Part shown: positions 11,157 to 23,030 of the stretch, piece after piece
Numbering within the stretch: the stretch's first letter is position 1
Layout: each line of letters begins with the position of its first letter
Assembly: GCA_037355855.1 (NCBI GenBank)
Contig: CM074762.1
Coordinates: 5,208,001 to 5,272,000, forward strand
DNA length: 64,000 nt
Direction of reading: 5' to 3'
Origin: Pseudo-nitzschia pungens
Lineage: Eukaryota > Bacillariophyta > Bacillariophyceae > Bacillariales > Bacillariaceae
The notes under the pieces: generated by a model
Seen by the model: only the letters and a program-made list of their open reading frames with translations
Told to the model about the DNA's origin: nothing
Database searches by the model: none
Position numbers and translations under genes: made by a program

Positions 11157-12911
11157 CAGCAGCACCAGAGCCGCTTTCCCGGCCAGGATCGATCCGAAAA
11201 CGATCCCTCCCACCCTCGCGTTGGATCGAAAGCGCTCGGCGAGGTTGTGGGGATCGTCGAGGTCCGCCGTGCGGATCTGCCACACCAGGTGGGCGTAGGC
11301 GCCCGTGATTCCGACCGCGTACACCCCGAGGGGCAGGAGCGGCGCTTCAAGCTGCATCTGCATCTGCAATTGCAACGCCGACTGCAACGCCGACTGCTCC
11401 GGTTCGGTGGACCCGGCGGCGGCGACGGTCGTCGCCACCAGGTCGTTGTATCCCGCCAGCAACCAGGAGGCGTAGGTGGTCGCCGCCAGTCCGTGCAGGA
11501 CGCGCTTGTGCCGGGAGCTGTCGTCGCTCCCACCACCATCATTTTCGTGATTGCGATCGCGATCGTTGTCGTCGCCGCTGCCATTGCCATTGCCATTGCC
11601 ATCGCCGCTGCCTCCCCCCAGCAGCCGGCCAAAGGTAATGGCGGTCGACCGCAGCCCCAGCTTGGCGTCGTCGACCTTGTCCTGGTGGGCGTACAGCGTG
11701 TCGTAACCGATCGTCCAGGCCACGCCGCTGGCGTACAGGGGGAGGACGATCGAATAGTCCATGCTCCCGTGGACGGCCGCCCATCCCACAAAGGCGCCCC
11801 AGTTGAAGCACAGTCCCAGGACCAGCTGCGGGTAGTCGAAGCACCGCTTCATCAGCGGGTAGGCCACCACGATGGGCAGGGAGGCCGCCCCCCACCAGAA
11901 GCAGTACTCGGTGTGGGGCTCCAGGCTCAGCAGGACACCCAGACCGGCCGACAGCTGGACCGCCAGCCAGGCCAGAGCCTCCGGCGGCGTCAGAACCCCC
12001 GCGGCCAGCGGTCGGTTCTTGGTGCGGGCGACCCTGCGATCCAGGTCGCGGTCCCAGAGGTCGTTGATGGTGCACCCGGCTCCCCGCATGACAAAGGCCC
12101 CGACCGTGAAGAGACCCAGGAGCTTGGGGTCCGGGAGGACGTCCGGCAGCGTCGTCGTCGTCGTTTGAATCGTCGTCGCGGTCGTGTTTCCCGGGACTCC
12201 GGCCGCCATGGCCGCGGACCAGTAACAGGGCCACAGGAGCAGCCAGGTTCCGATGGGCTTGTCCATTCGAGACAAGTGGGCGTAGGGTCGAAGCGAAAGG
12301 GGCAGGTAATCGTCCACCCAGGTGACCATGGATGGATCGGACGTGCTGCTGCCGTTGCCGCTGCCGCTGTTGCTCGCGCCGGCAGTGGCGGCGGAGGTCG
12401 ACGGCGACGCGGATCCTCCCCCCCCATCGCTGGCAGCGAGAGCTCGCGATGCCGATCGGGACAATCGCTCGCGACCGCTTCGGTTCCGGAGGTTTTCGTT
12501 GCTCTCGAAATTCGGTTTGCCTCCTCCGGTGCTCGTGCTCGTGCCGAGAGTGCGGAACGAAAGCGGGGAATTCGAAGCGAAGGGATGGACGCAAACAGCA
12601 GCAATGGCCGGAGATCGCTGTCGCCTCCGCGTCGTTGTCGTTGTCGTTGTCGCTGCGGTGTGTGCTTTGGAGGTTGATGGTCGAGGCGCAAACAGCTGAT
12701 GATGCACCGATATGATTGTGGAGGCAGGAGCGATGCCGATGAAGCGAGTAGCAGTAGCAGTAGCAGTAGCAGCAGTGCTTTGGGGGTAGTTGACAACGGA
12801 TGACAATGCTCTGCGTTGTTGATGAATGCTAGAAGCAGGATCCAACCGAAACCATCGCCCGGAACAAAGCCATCTCGAAGCCGCTCCCCCTCGATGATGA
12901 AGAACCTTCAT
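11154..12911 (-). CDS. coq2: COQ2, 4-hydroxybenzoate polyprenyltransferase (UbiA family), mitochondrial
   Basis: Attaches the polyprenyl tail to 4-hydroxybenzoate in ubiquinone synthesis, in the inner mitochondrial membrane. It is 585 residues, single exon. The first ~190 residues are Ser/Thr/Arg-rich with few acids, compatible with a long mitochondrial presequence plus low-complexity filler. The core begins [23 protein letters not shown]. The first Asp motif is [23 protein letters not shown] (NDxxDxxxD) and the second is [18 protein letters not shown]. Both motifs, the KPIGT signature and the multiple hydrophobic helices place it in COQ2 rather than in plastid UbiA relatives. A Gly/Asn/Asp run of about 25 residues (GDGNGNGNG...) interrupts the loop after the second motif and looks like an in-frame microsatellite insertion. 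The C-terminal helices follow ([22 protein letters not shown]). Confidence 0.93.
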   Translation of the reverse strand: MKVLHHRGGAASRWLCSGRWFRLDPASSIHQQRRALSSVVNYPQSTAATATATATRFIGIAPASTIISVHHQLFAPRPSTSKAHTAATTTTTTTRRRQRSPAIAAVCVHPFASNSPLSFRTLGTSTSTGGGKPNFESNENLRNRSGRERLSRSASRALAASDGGGGSASPSTSAATAGASNSGSGNGSSTSDPSMVTWVDDYLPLSLRPYAHLSRMDKPIGTWLLLWPCYWSAAMAAGVPGNTTATTIQTTTTTLPDVLPDPKLLGLFTVGAFVMRGAGCTINDLWDRDLDRRVARTKNRPLAAGVLTPPEALAWLAVQLSAGLGVLLSLEPHTEYCFWWGAASLPIVVAYPLMKRCFDYPQLVLGLCFNWGAFVGWAAVHGSMDYSIVLPLYASGVAWTIGYDTLYAHQDKVDDAKLGLRSTAITFGRLLGGGSGDGNGNGNGSGDDNDRDRNHENDGGGSDDSSRHKRVLHGLAATTYASWLLAGYNDLVATTVAAAGSTEPEQSALQSALQLQMQMQLEAPLLPLGVYAVGITGAYAHLVWQIRTADLDDPHNLAERFRSNARVGGIVFGSILAGKAALVLL

Positions 12912-13916
12912 CGACCAGTTATGCTTTCATCCAGTGTCGGCGAATTCGATTGGAGAGAAAAGAATATAAAGTCGACGCCCCCTCGCTTGGAAACCAGAGC
13001 ACAGGGCACCAACAATTGCGGTCTCGGGGTTGTGCACCGACTTTTGTTATCGGGCTTGTACCGGTACAGTAACCTTACTTCGTACAATCTTTGCTAGAGA
13101 TGACGGATACAGTCTTGTTGTTGTCGTTCGGATACTGTAAATCGGACTCACTCGACATTTTGTCATCAGACGGCCGTCGAAGTCTCGAAAAAACTAAGGT
13201 TACTACGTACGAACTTCGTATCGGTAACTTACTTAATTAAGGTAACTTAACCTTACGGTACTGTACCGTAAGATCTTACCGTATTTCTAATCCTTGTCAT
13301 CGCTGATCTGCGATCATACAGTAAGGTTTAAGGTTTAATTAACCTTACCTTGAGGGCACCCTAACCTTACTGTACTACGAAGTATTGTGGTGATATATAA
13401 ATAATTAAATGCAACTATATACCAGTACAAAACTGTAACGCATAACATTGGTGCGCTGCGCGCACCAGCAGCGCTCTAAGTCAGCAGGTGAGGAGCCCAA
13501 AAAATCCACGAAGACCGTTCGATTTCATCTCAAAAAAAAATACAAGTGGAAATCAAAACAAAAAACACATCATTGACATGGGTTCTCGCCGCAGTCGCAG
13601 ACAATGATGGGTCGATCACATCACATGACAATACTACACTACCCCAACCATTCTCTCTTGAAAGCAATGAAGGTGACTGCAAGGTACACATGTACACATT
13701 TTCTACTACAGATGTATTACACTACACAACAATCAACAAGTAATGGCGGAGGCGACAAAAAATGATCCGAAAACATCGATCGACCGAATCGATTCATCCC
13801 CTGGTGGACAGCAAACAAAGGGACAACAATAAACTTGAAATTGAAAACAGCTGATAGCAGCAACAACAGGGGTACTTCCCCTGTCCAACAGCTGCTGTAT
13901 CACCAACAACAAGTCA
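12912..13916. other. Intergenic region
   Basis: No gene recognised. 13060-13380 is dense in GTAAGGTT/AACCTTAC and GGTACTGTACC words. A GC-rich hairpin, GGTGCGC TGC GCGCACC, lies at about 13450-13466, in the flank beyond the Crypton-like gene's stop codon. A short reading frame at 13546-13743 shows no family features. Confidence 0.5.
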
Positions 13917-16226
13917 CTAATTTCGAAGCGAGGAAGCTCCTCCATTGCGCTCGTCGCGTCTCATGGCATTAATCAGCTGCGTCATTGACAGGTTCCCATA
14001 GTGGCTTTCGATCCTTCTAATCGCTGTGTTAAGATCGTTCCCTCTTCTTGTTAAGCGCTCAATACATCCCCAGATAATCTTTCTTCTGGAGTACTTGTAC
14101 TTCTCGCGACCCCTCTCCCTCCGATTGAACTCTCTTGCAGGCTTCCTTCCTCCAATCCCATTCACATACTCATCCCACATGGCTTGCAGCGTCCGCGGAT
14201 GGGGATGCAGAGTTGCAGGCCGGCGAGAAGGAGCAATTCCCTGGGGGATTGGATCAGCAGGAACTATTGAATTCCTTGTTCTTCGATGCGCTGGAGCAGC
14301 AGCAAGACCCCGGACGGCCGACGTCAGCGTTCGAATCATTCTCTTCAGTTCAGCAACCTCTGTAAGATAATGGTTCCGGATCTCAGCAGTATTTGTTTGA
14401 ACAGTTGACAACTTTGCATATATTGCATTCCTCCACTGCAATCCCCCAAGGGATGCCCCAAGCGCTATCTCTGCCTCATCTGCAGGGATCTCGTCTAAGC
14501 TAACAACGCCATTGTTGTTCGTGGGGATCACTTCCACTCTTTGGATTGGATTCTCCTCCTCCAAGTGTCCATCCAACTCCTCATAAGCAAGAACAACCTT
14601 CCCCCTAAGGCCCGGGGGAACCATGTCCACAGCATGGGCATCGAAACAAGCCCACATCAAGGGCTTCGAAAGGACCGTGGCAACGCCATTACCAAACGCT
14701 GATCTAATACCAGGAGCTATCGTGGCGGCGAGCCACTCATCTGTAAGCCCACTGTCATCTTTTGACTTGTACAGACAGACACCTTTCTGGCAAAGCCTGC
14801 TTGCCGCATTAACATCAGGCCAGTCAAGCTGAATATCAGTGTACCTGTCTTGCATTGCCTTTGTTCTCCAGCGCGCTCGATAGTCTACATCATCTCGATG
14901 AGCGCCACAGACCCTTGCCATAGTGGCGCCCATCTTTTTCAGCGAGTGAGTCCCCAGCGCCATGTCACCTTCAGGGCAAAAGAAATCACTGTGGACTGCT
15001 CCTGATATCACCTGCTGATAGGTACTCTTAGTTTCATTTGCTTCCTTATCCTGTACATCCTCGGGATCAGCACCAGTAGTGGTACCATCTGCAAACAACC
15101 ATTGACTGATTGATCCTCCACCTTCAGTGTGCCACACTTCCAGGAAGATTGCAAGGGACAGCAATACACAGAATCGGGTGTCCATCGATCCAAGCAGGCA
15201 CTGCTTTGGCGCATGCTTCTCTTCCCTAACATTCTTCGACCATCTCATCTGTGCTGTTAGGTACTCAGGGTACATCAAGTTCTGTTCCAGGCATTTCTTT
15301 TTAACATGGGAACAGTCATCCCCCCTTGCTATCATATGGAGCTGGAATTTCACCATCGCTTGGTGCCTTAGATGAGCAATACTGTGCCCCTTCAGCATAT
15401 CCAGTAGCTGGAAGTACTCTCCCTTGGTGAAGCCGCGATCTGCAGTTGACTTCTTCCCATTGCCTTTACACTCCTTGTGACCAATAGCCATGATCAGCCG
15501 GTTGATCTTAGTAGATCTTGTGGGGTTCCCTTTCTGCGTTTGCTCACACCATGGCATCTCTGTTTCGAAGAAGTATGAAATAGCCTTTTTCCAGTAACAT
15601 ACTGTAGTTGATCTCATTTTTGGCGTGTCATTTTTATTAGGCGTCTCCTTCCCATACACCTTCAAGCACATCCAATGGAAGAGATGGTGTGGTCTTACTG
15701 TATTCAGTTGTTCTAATGGAATAATTGAATCACTTTCGTATGGCTCTCCAGTCACGTAATTCATAAACTGAAGCAAGATCCGGTGGTATTTGAAGACTTG
15801 GGTTGGTGAATGGACATCATTTGGAAGTGCTGGGGAAGGTCCTGCTGGTACTTTGTAGATTGGGCGCCCAGTTGGTCCTGTACCAGCAGCGCCGGCGGCG
15901 GGGGGGGGAGCAGCAGGAGCAGGGGCCGGCGCAGGAGCAGCAGCAGGGGCCGGCGCAGCAGCAGCAGCAGCAGGGGCCGGCGCAGCAGCAGCAGCAGCAG
16001 CAGCTCGGTGTTGTCGTTCCTGTTCAGCGATTGCCCGAGCAACATCAGGAGGGTCAGGATTATTAGCAAGGCGCTCTTGATCTTCTGGAGGAAGCAAGTG
16101 GGTCCCCATGTTTCCAAAGGCAATTGCAAAATTCCTAGCGTTTTCTGCTGCTTCGGCTTCCCGTTGCCTTCGACGACGCTCACGAGCGCGTACAGCTGCC
16201 CGGTTGGTACTCAATTGTTGAGGCAT
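13917..16226 (-). CDS. Crypton-like tyrosine recombinase with C-terminal GCR1_C-type DNA-binding domain
   Basis: A 769-residue protein, taking ATG at 16226; an in-frame ATG at 16346 would add 40 basic residues. The N-terminus is Arg/Ala-rich with an Ala/Pro low-complexity tract. A core-binding-like helical region follows (from about VFKYHRILLQFMNYVTG). The catalytic-like region has THSLKKMGATMARVCGAHRDDVDYRARW, then QDRYTDIQLDWP. That gives an H-x-x-K in place of the usual H-x-x-R, a downstream Trp in the H/W position and a candidate Tyr nucleophile in DRYTD. The last ~100 residues contain LQAMWDEYVNGIGGRKP then YKYSRRKIIWGCIERL, the W-E-W...G-P...YSRRK pattern of the GCR1_C domain found in Crypton transposons. 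There is no frameshift or internal stop. Crypton ends leave no inverted repeats, so element limits could not be fixed. It may be an intact mobile gene or a domesticated copy. Confidence 0.7.
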   Translation of the reverse strand: MPQQLSTNRAAVRARERRRRQREAEAAENARNFAIAFGNMGTHLLPPEDQERLANNPDPPDVARAIAEQERQHRAAAAAAAAPAPAAAAAAPAPAAAPAPAPAPAAPPPAAGAAGTGPTGRPIYKVPAGPSPALPNDVHSPTQVFKYHRILLQFMNYVTGEPYESDSIIPLEQLNTVRPHHLFHWMCLKVYGKETPNKNDTPKMRSTTVCYWKKAISYFFETEMPWCEQTQKGNPTRSTKINRLIMAIGHKECKGNGKKSTADRGFTKGEYFQLLDMLKGHSIAHLRHQAMVKFQLHMIARGDDCSHVKKKCLEQNLMYPEYLTAQMRWSKNVREEKHAPKQCLLGSMDTRFCVLLSLAIFLEVWHTEGGGSISQWLFADGTTTGADPEDVQDKEANETKSTYQQVISGAVHSDFFCPEGDMALGTHSLKKMGATMARVCGAHRDDVDYRARWRTKAMQDRYTDIQLDWPDVNAASRLCQKGVCLYKSKDDSGLTDEWLAATIAPGIRSAFGNGVATVLSKPLMWACFDAHAVDMVPPGLRGKVVLAYEELDGHLEEENPIQRVEVIPTNNNGVVSLDEIPADEAEIALGASLGGLQWRNAIYAKLSTVQTNTAEIRNHYLTEVAELKRMIRTLTSAVRGLAAAPAHRRTRNSIVPADPIPQGIAPSRRPATLHPHPRTLQAMWDEYVNGIGGRKPAREFNRRERGREKYKYSRRKIIWGCIERLTRRGNDLNTAIRRIESHYGNLSMTQLINAMRRDERNGGASSLRN

Positions 16227-16853
16227 ACTTGTTGTTTTGCTTGCTTGTTGTTTTGCTTGTTTCTTTTTTCTCTTTTTTTTGTTGTTACTGTAATTAAATG
16301 GTCTAATTGCTGTGTATTCAGTGATGAATTTTGTGAGCAGAAGCAAATGGGCAGCACCTCTGTCGGCCGGAGTTGGTTTTGGAGTTGGTTTCCGGAAAAA
16401 ATGAATCCCTATTCAAGAGCCTCTCGTTTTTGTTGCAAGAGTTGCGCACCCCGTGTTAAAATACGGGAGTAAAATTCCATTGTTTCTACCATATTTGTAA
16501 GTATGGCATTGCAACCAGTACTCTACTCTCAGACCACAAAAAATGGTCCGGGCACTTCTAAAATTATATGGTGTCGACTAGTGTATCGAATCCCACGTGG
16601 AATCCCGTATGTGGTTGTACTATCAATAATATTTGCAACGTCAGTTGCATTTCAGGGACACTGTACCAGTACTTAGTAAGGTTACCTGTACTGGCACCTG
16701 GTAATACGAGTAAGGTTACGTGTACGGTAAACCTTACCGGTACTTTTTTTAGATAATCTCAATAAAAAAATGACACAGATGGCATAAGATCTTATGGTAT
16801 GTACATACGATGTTGTGATTTCTCACTCTCCTCAACAAAGTCTCCTCAGCCCC

Positions 16854-16895
16854 GTACCGTAATCTTACTGTACCGGTAGAGTAAGATTACGGTAC
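16854..16895. repeat. Perfect 16-bp inverted repeat with 10-nt loop
   Basis: The left arm GTACCGTAATCTTACT (16854-16869) and right arm AGTAAGATTACGGTAC (16880-16895) are exact reverse complements. It is built from the same words that recur throughout the intergenic DNA. Confidence 0.9.
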
Positions 16896-17060
16896 TAAGA
16901 ACTTGGAGAGGGCTTCGTCTCGTTTTCGGTACGGTAAACCTTATCTTGTACAAAATAAATTTAAAGTTGTCCCGATATTCCCCGTTACTGTACGGTACCG
17001 TACACCATTATTTTAAGTTAAGAATCGTTTACGAGTGTACAGTCGAAGAAAATTACATAG

Positions 17061-17065
17061 GAAAT
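17061..17065. repeat. Target site duplication GAAAT, left copy
   Basis: Five bases directly outside the left LTR, repeated exactly at 27598-27602 outside the right LTR. Confidence 0.93.
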
Positions 17066-17410
17066 TGTCATATCTCTGGAAACCAGAGGTCGACCGAATA
17101 TAAAAATAAAGTGATTGATAATCTTGTAAAATAAGAAATTATGATAAGAGTTATGATTTTGGAAACTAAGATAAAAATGAATGTTCTCTCGTACAACGTC
17201 GTGTTGTTTATCTTGATAAAGAGCAAACAGACATAGAGAAGCTTTGCAATATATATTGCAATATATATGTTGCCATATATATAAAAAGGTCATAAGAACC
17301 TAAGTCACAGTCATAGGTCATTTGGTCATAGGACTTGAATAGAAACAGGGTTTGTTTCTTAATACATAAATAGATTGTTTCTTGTTGTCGTAGTTTTGAG
17401 ACATACGACA
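17066..17410 (-). repeat. 3' LTR of the Gypsy element
   Basis: 345 bp, from TGTCATATC to ATACGACA on the plus strand, identical by eye to 27253-27597. It contains a GCAATATATATTGC palindrome and TATATATA runs that could serve as a TATA region. Confidence 0.95.
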
Positions 17411-17424
17411 TTATCTTCCTTCTC
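17411..17424 (-). promoter_or_regulatory. Polypurine tract
   Basis: On the minus strand GAGAAGGAAGATAA lies immediately before the 3' LTR, the expected position of the plus-strand primer for reverse transcription. Confidence 0.75.
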
Positions 17425-17434
17425 ATGAAAGATC

Positions 17435-19076
17435 TCATGCAGAGTAATAAGGCTTGATACGTCTGAGATTGATACATTCAATGATATGCTCATTGCGAAG
17501 GAAAGATACAGTACCATTGGTGTGGACTTGAGTGATGGTAAATGGGCCAATTGCTCTGGAACCAAGCGCATCAGTCTTGTAGTTGAAGATCATGATCTGA
17601 TCACCAATGTTGTAGTCATGGTGTTTACGACGCTTGTTTTCTTTGAGAGCATTCTGATCAATAACAGATTGGCGTTTGGATCTGAGGAGTTTGATATCAG
17701 TGATGATAGGAATTGGAAGGAACATATCACGATGGAAGGCAATAGCTCCAGGTGAAACACCAAATGTTTTATGCACAGTGCATCTGACAGCAAATTGAGC
17801 AGAGGCAAAAACATTGTCAATGAGGTCAATAGCTTGTTGCAAATCCTGAGGAGGATTAGCATGAAGTTCAGTGCGCATGGCAGATTTCATAGTATCATGC
17901 ACACGTTCCAAAACAGCATTGGCTTGAGGATTCTTGACTGTGGTGGGAACAGGTTTGATGTCAAGATTAATGAGGTGAGATTGAAAATCAACATTGAGGT
18001 ATTCAGAACCTTGATCAAAGATGCATCTGCTGGGTTTTGGATAGCGAGAAAGCCATGCATCGTTTAATGCATAGATGGACATTTTACCAGAGGGATTGGT
18101 TTGAGGAGCACGTTTGATTTCAAGAAGATTGGTGCACATATCCATGATGGTGAAACCATTAAATTCAACATTACCAATATTTGGGATATTGACATTCCAG
18201 GGACCAATGGTGTCAATGGCAATGGTTTCCCAAGGGATGGAGAGTTCTTCGCGAGTTGCAAGATGGCCATAAGAAATGTGAGTGTTCTTGTGGCGTTGAC
18301 AGGAATCGCAGGTTTTGCAATATTTGGCAATAGCGTCCTTGAGCCCTGGAGAATAGATGAGCATGGAGATGGTTCTAGTCAAACGTTCAGCGCCTGCATG
18401 ACCAAGAACATGATGGTACCAGTTGATGGTGTCTTGGACAAGCGCTTGTGGAAGGACAATCTTGGTTTGGTTGTTTTTGGTGTAAACCTTGAGTTCAGTA
18501 CCAGCAAAATCTTTGGTGGAATAATGCTTGGTGTTTTGAATGGTTGAATCTGCTGCTTGGGCCTTGGCAAGAGCATCAAAACGCAGAGGATATGCAGGAA
18601 GATCTGCAGGATAATTGATAAAGAGATCTGCAATGGAGAGATCGGAAGTGTCAACCTTGGAGATTGGCTGAGGGTTTGGATCTTTGACGAAATCAGTTGG
18701 GGTTGAAGTTGGGGTTGGAGATTCAGAAGACAAACCAGAAGACAAACCCTGCTTCTCCTCAAGGGGAAGGCGCGAGAGGGCATCAGCCAGGATGTTGTCT
18801 TTGCCTTGGATGTATTTGAAAACAGGACTAAAATCTTCAAGGAGCATGCGCCAGGTCATAATCCGGGAGGATTGGAGGTTTTGGCGTGTGAGATTTTCAT
18901 GATCAGTGTACACAATGATGACTGCACCCCAAAGAATTGGCCGATATTCTTTGAAGACTTCCACAATACAGAGCATTTCCTTGTCAATGGTGGGATATTT
19001 GAGTTGGGTGGAAGTGAGCTTGCGCGAGAAGCAAGCAACAATTTTGCCATTTTGAATTGGCGCCTCCGGTAAGCGT
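17435..19076 (-). pseudogene. Gypsy pol, 3' half: end of RNase H plus integrase (severed from its 5' half)
   Basis: This is the continuation of the polyprotein whose 5' part is 23777-26729. From the insertion boundary it reads RLPEAPIQNGKIVACFSRKL, the middle of an RNase H domain, then YTDHENL. The integrase follows: HHVLGHAG and CKTCDSC form the HHCC zinc site, and AIDTIGPW, FDQGSEY and NAVLERVH carry the D, D and E of the catalytic core. It ends in a GPFTITQVHTNG-type C-terminal domain without a chromodomain. No stop or frameshift was seen from the boundary to the stop at 17435. The gene is broken only by the 19077-23776 insertion, so this copy cannot make a full Pol. Confidence 0.9.
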
Positions 19077-19368
19077 GTGGAGTTGTAAATGTCCGTAACG
19101 TCCTTTTCGGGGATTGATTGTAATAATTTAGTTTTGGATTAACGTGTCAGAAAGTTAAAAGAAAATGTTGATCGTGTGTTTACGCATGATATATATTCGT
19201 AATTTATGTGTTAAGTATAATATTATTTATTGGTGATATTCGAATAATTAGTCTAGATTTGTTTATGTTTGTTATGGAAGTATGTGATAATGAATTCTTG
19301 ACACATAATAATATGTGTGCCACGTCACAAATAATGTAATATTACATGTGCATATTAGTTTCGCTCAT

Positions 19369-21290
19369 TAGGCCCCTCAAGTAGGATTAGTACCAGATAT
19401 ACATACCCCAACTCTTAGCAGCCCTTTATTATTAGAGATACAGTGGGCTAGGATAAGAACTGAACTGTAGAACGGAAAAGGCAATACTAAACAGGATGCT
19501 AGAAAGGATGCTAGGCCCTTCCAGTAGGATTTGTACCATATCTACATACCCCAAGACTTAGCAGCCCTATATTATTAGAGATACAGGGTGCTAAGATGAG
19601 GACGGAACTGTAGATCTGAAAAGGCGATACTAAATAGGATGCTAGACAGAATGCTAGGCCCTTCCAGCAGGATTTGTACCAGATCTACACACCCTAACTC
19701 TTAACAGCCCTAAATTATAAGATATATTGGATGCAAAGATAAGGGCGGAACTGTAGATCTGAAAAGGCGATACTAAACAGGATGCTAGACAGGATGCTAG
19801 GCCCTTCAAGTAGGATTTGTACCAGATGTACATACCCCAACTCTTAGCAGCCCTATAATATAAGAAATATTAATATAAGATTTATTGGATGCTAAGATAA
19901 GAACGGAACTGAAGAACGAAAATGGCAATACTAAACAGGATGCTAGACAGAATGCTAGGCCCTTCCAGTAGGATTTGTACCAGATTTACATACCCCAAGT
20001 CTTAAGAGCCCTAAATTTTAAGATATGTTGGATGCTAAGATAAGAACGGAACTGTAGATCTGAAAAGGCGATACTAAACAGGATGCTAGACAGAATGCTA
20101 GGCCCTTCCAGTGGGATTTGTACCAGATCCACATACCCCAAGACTTAACAGCCCTAAATTATAAGATATATTGGATGCTAAGATAAGAACGGAACTGTAG
20201 ATCTGAAAAGGCGATACTAAACAGGATGCTAGACAGAATGCTAGGCCCTTCCAGTAGGATTTGTACCAGATTTACATACCCCAAGTGTTTGCACCCCCTA
20301 GATTATTAGAGATACAGGGTGCTAAGATAAGAACGGAACTGTAGATCTGAAAAGGCGATACTAAACAGGATGCTAGACAGAATGCTAGGCCCTTCCAGTG
20401 GGATTTGTACCAGATCTACATACCCTAACTCTTAACAGCCCTAAATTATAAGATATATTGGATGCTAAGATAAGAACGGAACTGTAGATCTGAAAAGGCG
20501 ATACTAAACAGGATGCTAGACAGAATGCTAGGCCCTTCCAGTGGGATTTGTACCAGATTTACATATCCCAAGTGTTTGCACCCCCTAGATTATTAGAGAT
20601 ACAGGGTGCTAAGATAAGAACGGAACTGTAGATCTGAAAAGGCGATACTAAACAGGATGCTAGACAGAATGCTAGGCCCTTCCAGTGGGATTTGTACCAG
20701 ATCTACATACCCTAACTCTTAACAGCCCTAAATTATAAGATATATTGGATGCTAAGATAAGAACGGAACTGTAGATCTGAAAAGGCGATACTAAACAGGA
20801 TGCTAGACAGAATGCTAGGCCCTTCCAGTGGGATTTGTACCAGATTTACATACCCCAAGACTTAGCAGACCTAAATTATAAGATATATTGGATGCTAAGA
20901 TAAGAGCGGAACTGTAGATCTGAAAAGGCGACACTAAACAGGATGCTAGACAGAATGCTAGGCCCTTCCAGTAGGATTTGTACCAGATTTACATACCCCA
21001 AGTGTTTGCACCCCCTAGATTATTAGAGATACAGGGTGCTAAGATAAGAACGGAACTGTAGATCTGAAAAGGCGATACTAAACAGGATGCTAGACAGAAT
21101 GCTAGGCCCTTCCAGTAGGATTAGTACCAGATTTACATACCCCAAGTCTTTGCACCCCCTAGATTATTAGAGATACAGGGTGCTAAGATAAGAACGGAAC
21201 TGTAGATCTGAAAAGGTGATACCAAACAGGATACTATACAGGATGCTAGGCCCTTCCAGTAGGATTAGTACCAGATTTACATACCCCAAG
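19369..21290. repeat. 143-bp tandem array, about 14 copies
   Basis: The unit begins TAGGCCCTTCCAGTAGGATT and recurs at about 19369, 19512, 19654, 19799, 19956, 20099, 20242, 20386, 20529, 20673, 20816, 20959, 21103 and 21247. Units alternate between two internal variants (TAACAGCCCTAAATTATAAG versus TGCACCCCCTAGATTATTAG), suggesting expansion by dimers in part of the array. Confidence 0.92.
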
Positions 21291-23030
21291 TCTTAGCTAC
21301 AACTAGTACTAGAATAGGGTGCTATTAGTAGATTCATCTGAGGACTAGCCTAGAATCAACTGAGGATAGATCAACTAGTACTACAACCACCAGTCACTAC
21401 AACTAATATTAGAGGGCAGTCACTACAACTAATAGTAGAGGGTGCTTTTAGTAGTTGATTTAGAGGGTGCTATTAGTAGTTGATTTGTCTGGAGAGTAGC
21501 CTAGAATCAACTGAGGATAGATTTACTACTTCAACCACCAGTCACTACTACTTCTATTACTAGTAGAGGGTGCTATTAGTAGATTCATCTCAGGACTACA
21601 AATACTAGTACTAGTAGAAGGTGGTATTACTAGTAGTACTTGATTTGCCTGGGGAATAGCCTAGAATAAATTGAGGATAGATCATTTCCTACTACTAGTA
21701 GAACCACCAGTCACTACTAGCTATACTACTTAGATTCGTCTGGGGACTAGCATACAATCAACTGAGGAGAGATCATCTACTACACCCACAAGTTAGTACT
21801 ACTACTAGGAGTGGGTGGTATTAGTAGATTCATCTGAGGACTAATGGAGAATCAACTGATGATAGATCATCTAGTAGTACAAGAATCACCAGTTACTACT
21901 ACTACAAATACTAGTAGTAGAAGGTGTTATTAGTAGTAGTTGATTCGTCTGGGGAATAGCCTAGAATAAACTGAGGATAGATCATTTCCTACTACTAGTA
22001 GAACCACCAGTCACTACTAGCTGCTATACTACTTAGATTTGTCTGGGGACTAGCATACAATCAACTGAGGAGAGATTATTGACTACAACCACAAGTTACT
22101 ACTACTACTAGGAGTGGGTGGTATTAGTAGATTCATCTGAGGACTAATGGAGAATCAACTGATGATAGATCATCTAGTAGTACAAGAATCACCAGTTACT
22201 ACTACTACAAATACTAGTAGTAGAAGGTGTTATTAGTAGTAGTTGATTCGTCTGGGGAATAGCCTAGAATAAACTGAGGATAGATCATTTCCTACTAAAT
22301 AATAATATTATGCTTGACAGGATCCTAAGCCAGTGTTATTCGTAGTTGATTTGTCTGGAGACTAGCCTATAATCAACTGAGGATAGATTTACTACTTCAA
22401 CCACCAGTTACTACTACTACTACTAGAGTAGAGGGCGCTATTAGTAGATTCATCTGAGGACTAGCCTAGAATCAACTGAGGATAGATCAACTACTAAAAT
22501 TACCAGTCACTACTACTAATAGTAGAGGGTGCTATTAGTAGTTGATTTGTCTGGAGAGTAGCCTAGAATCAAGAACTGAAGATAAATCTACTATTAAAAC
22601 CACCAGTCACTACGATTAGTACTACTAGTAGAGGGTGCTATTAGTAGTTGATTCGTCTGAAGACTAGTCTAGAATCAACTGAGGATAGATCTAATACTAC
22701 CAAAACCACCAGTCACTACTATTAGTACTAGTAGAGGGTGCTATTAGTAGTTGATTTGGCTGGAGACTAGCCTAGAATCAACTGAGGATAGATCTACTAC
22801 TTCAACCACCAGTTACTACTACTAGTACTAGTACTAGTATAGGGTGCTATTAGTAGATTCATCTGAGGACTAGCCTAGAATCAACTGAGGATAGATCCAC
22901 CACGAAAACCACCAGTCACTACTATTAGTACTAGCAGAGGGTGCTATTAGTAGTTGATTTGTCTGAAGACTAGTCTAGAATCAATTGAGGATAGATCTAC
23001 CACTATAACCATTAGTTATTACTACTAGAA
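21291..23030. repeat. Degenerate array of CTAGAATCAACTGAGGATAGAT units
   Basis: Irregular units of about 90-160 bp sharing GGTGCTATTAGTAGTTGATT, CTAGAATCAACTGAGGATAG and ACCACCAGTCACTACTA. A larger duplication of about 300 bp is visible (near 21658, 21958 and 22261). Confidence 0.85.

Larger units (their letters stand above)
16227..17065. other. Intergenic region between Crypton-like gene and retrotransposon
   Basis: No gene recognised. It is rich in GTAAGGTTAC and GTACGGTA words (16660-16740, 16850-17010) and contains the perfect hairpin at 16854-16895. The last five bases, GAAAT, are the target duplication of the adjacent retrotransposon. Confidence 0.5.

Noticed and set aside
11247..12677. 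476-codon plus-strand frame
   Set aside because: Antisense to COQ2, whose motifs are unmistakable.
13546..13743. 65-codon frame near the Crypton-like gene
   Set aside because: Short, no motif, in AT-rich flank.
19369..21290. CRISPR-like regular repeats
   Set aside because: Direct tandem 143-bp units without unique spacers, in a eukaryotic transposon.
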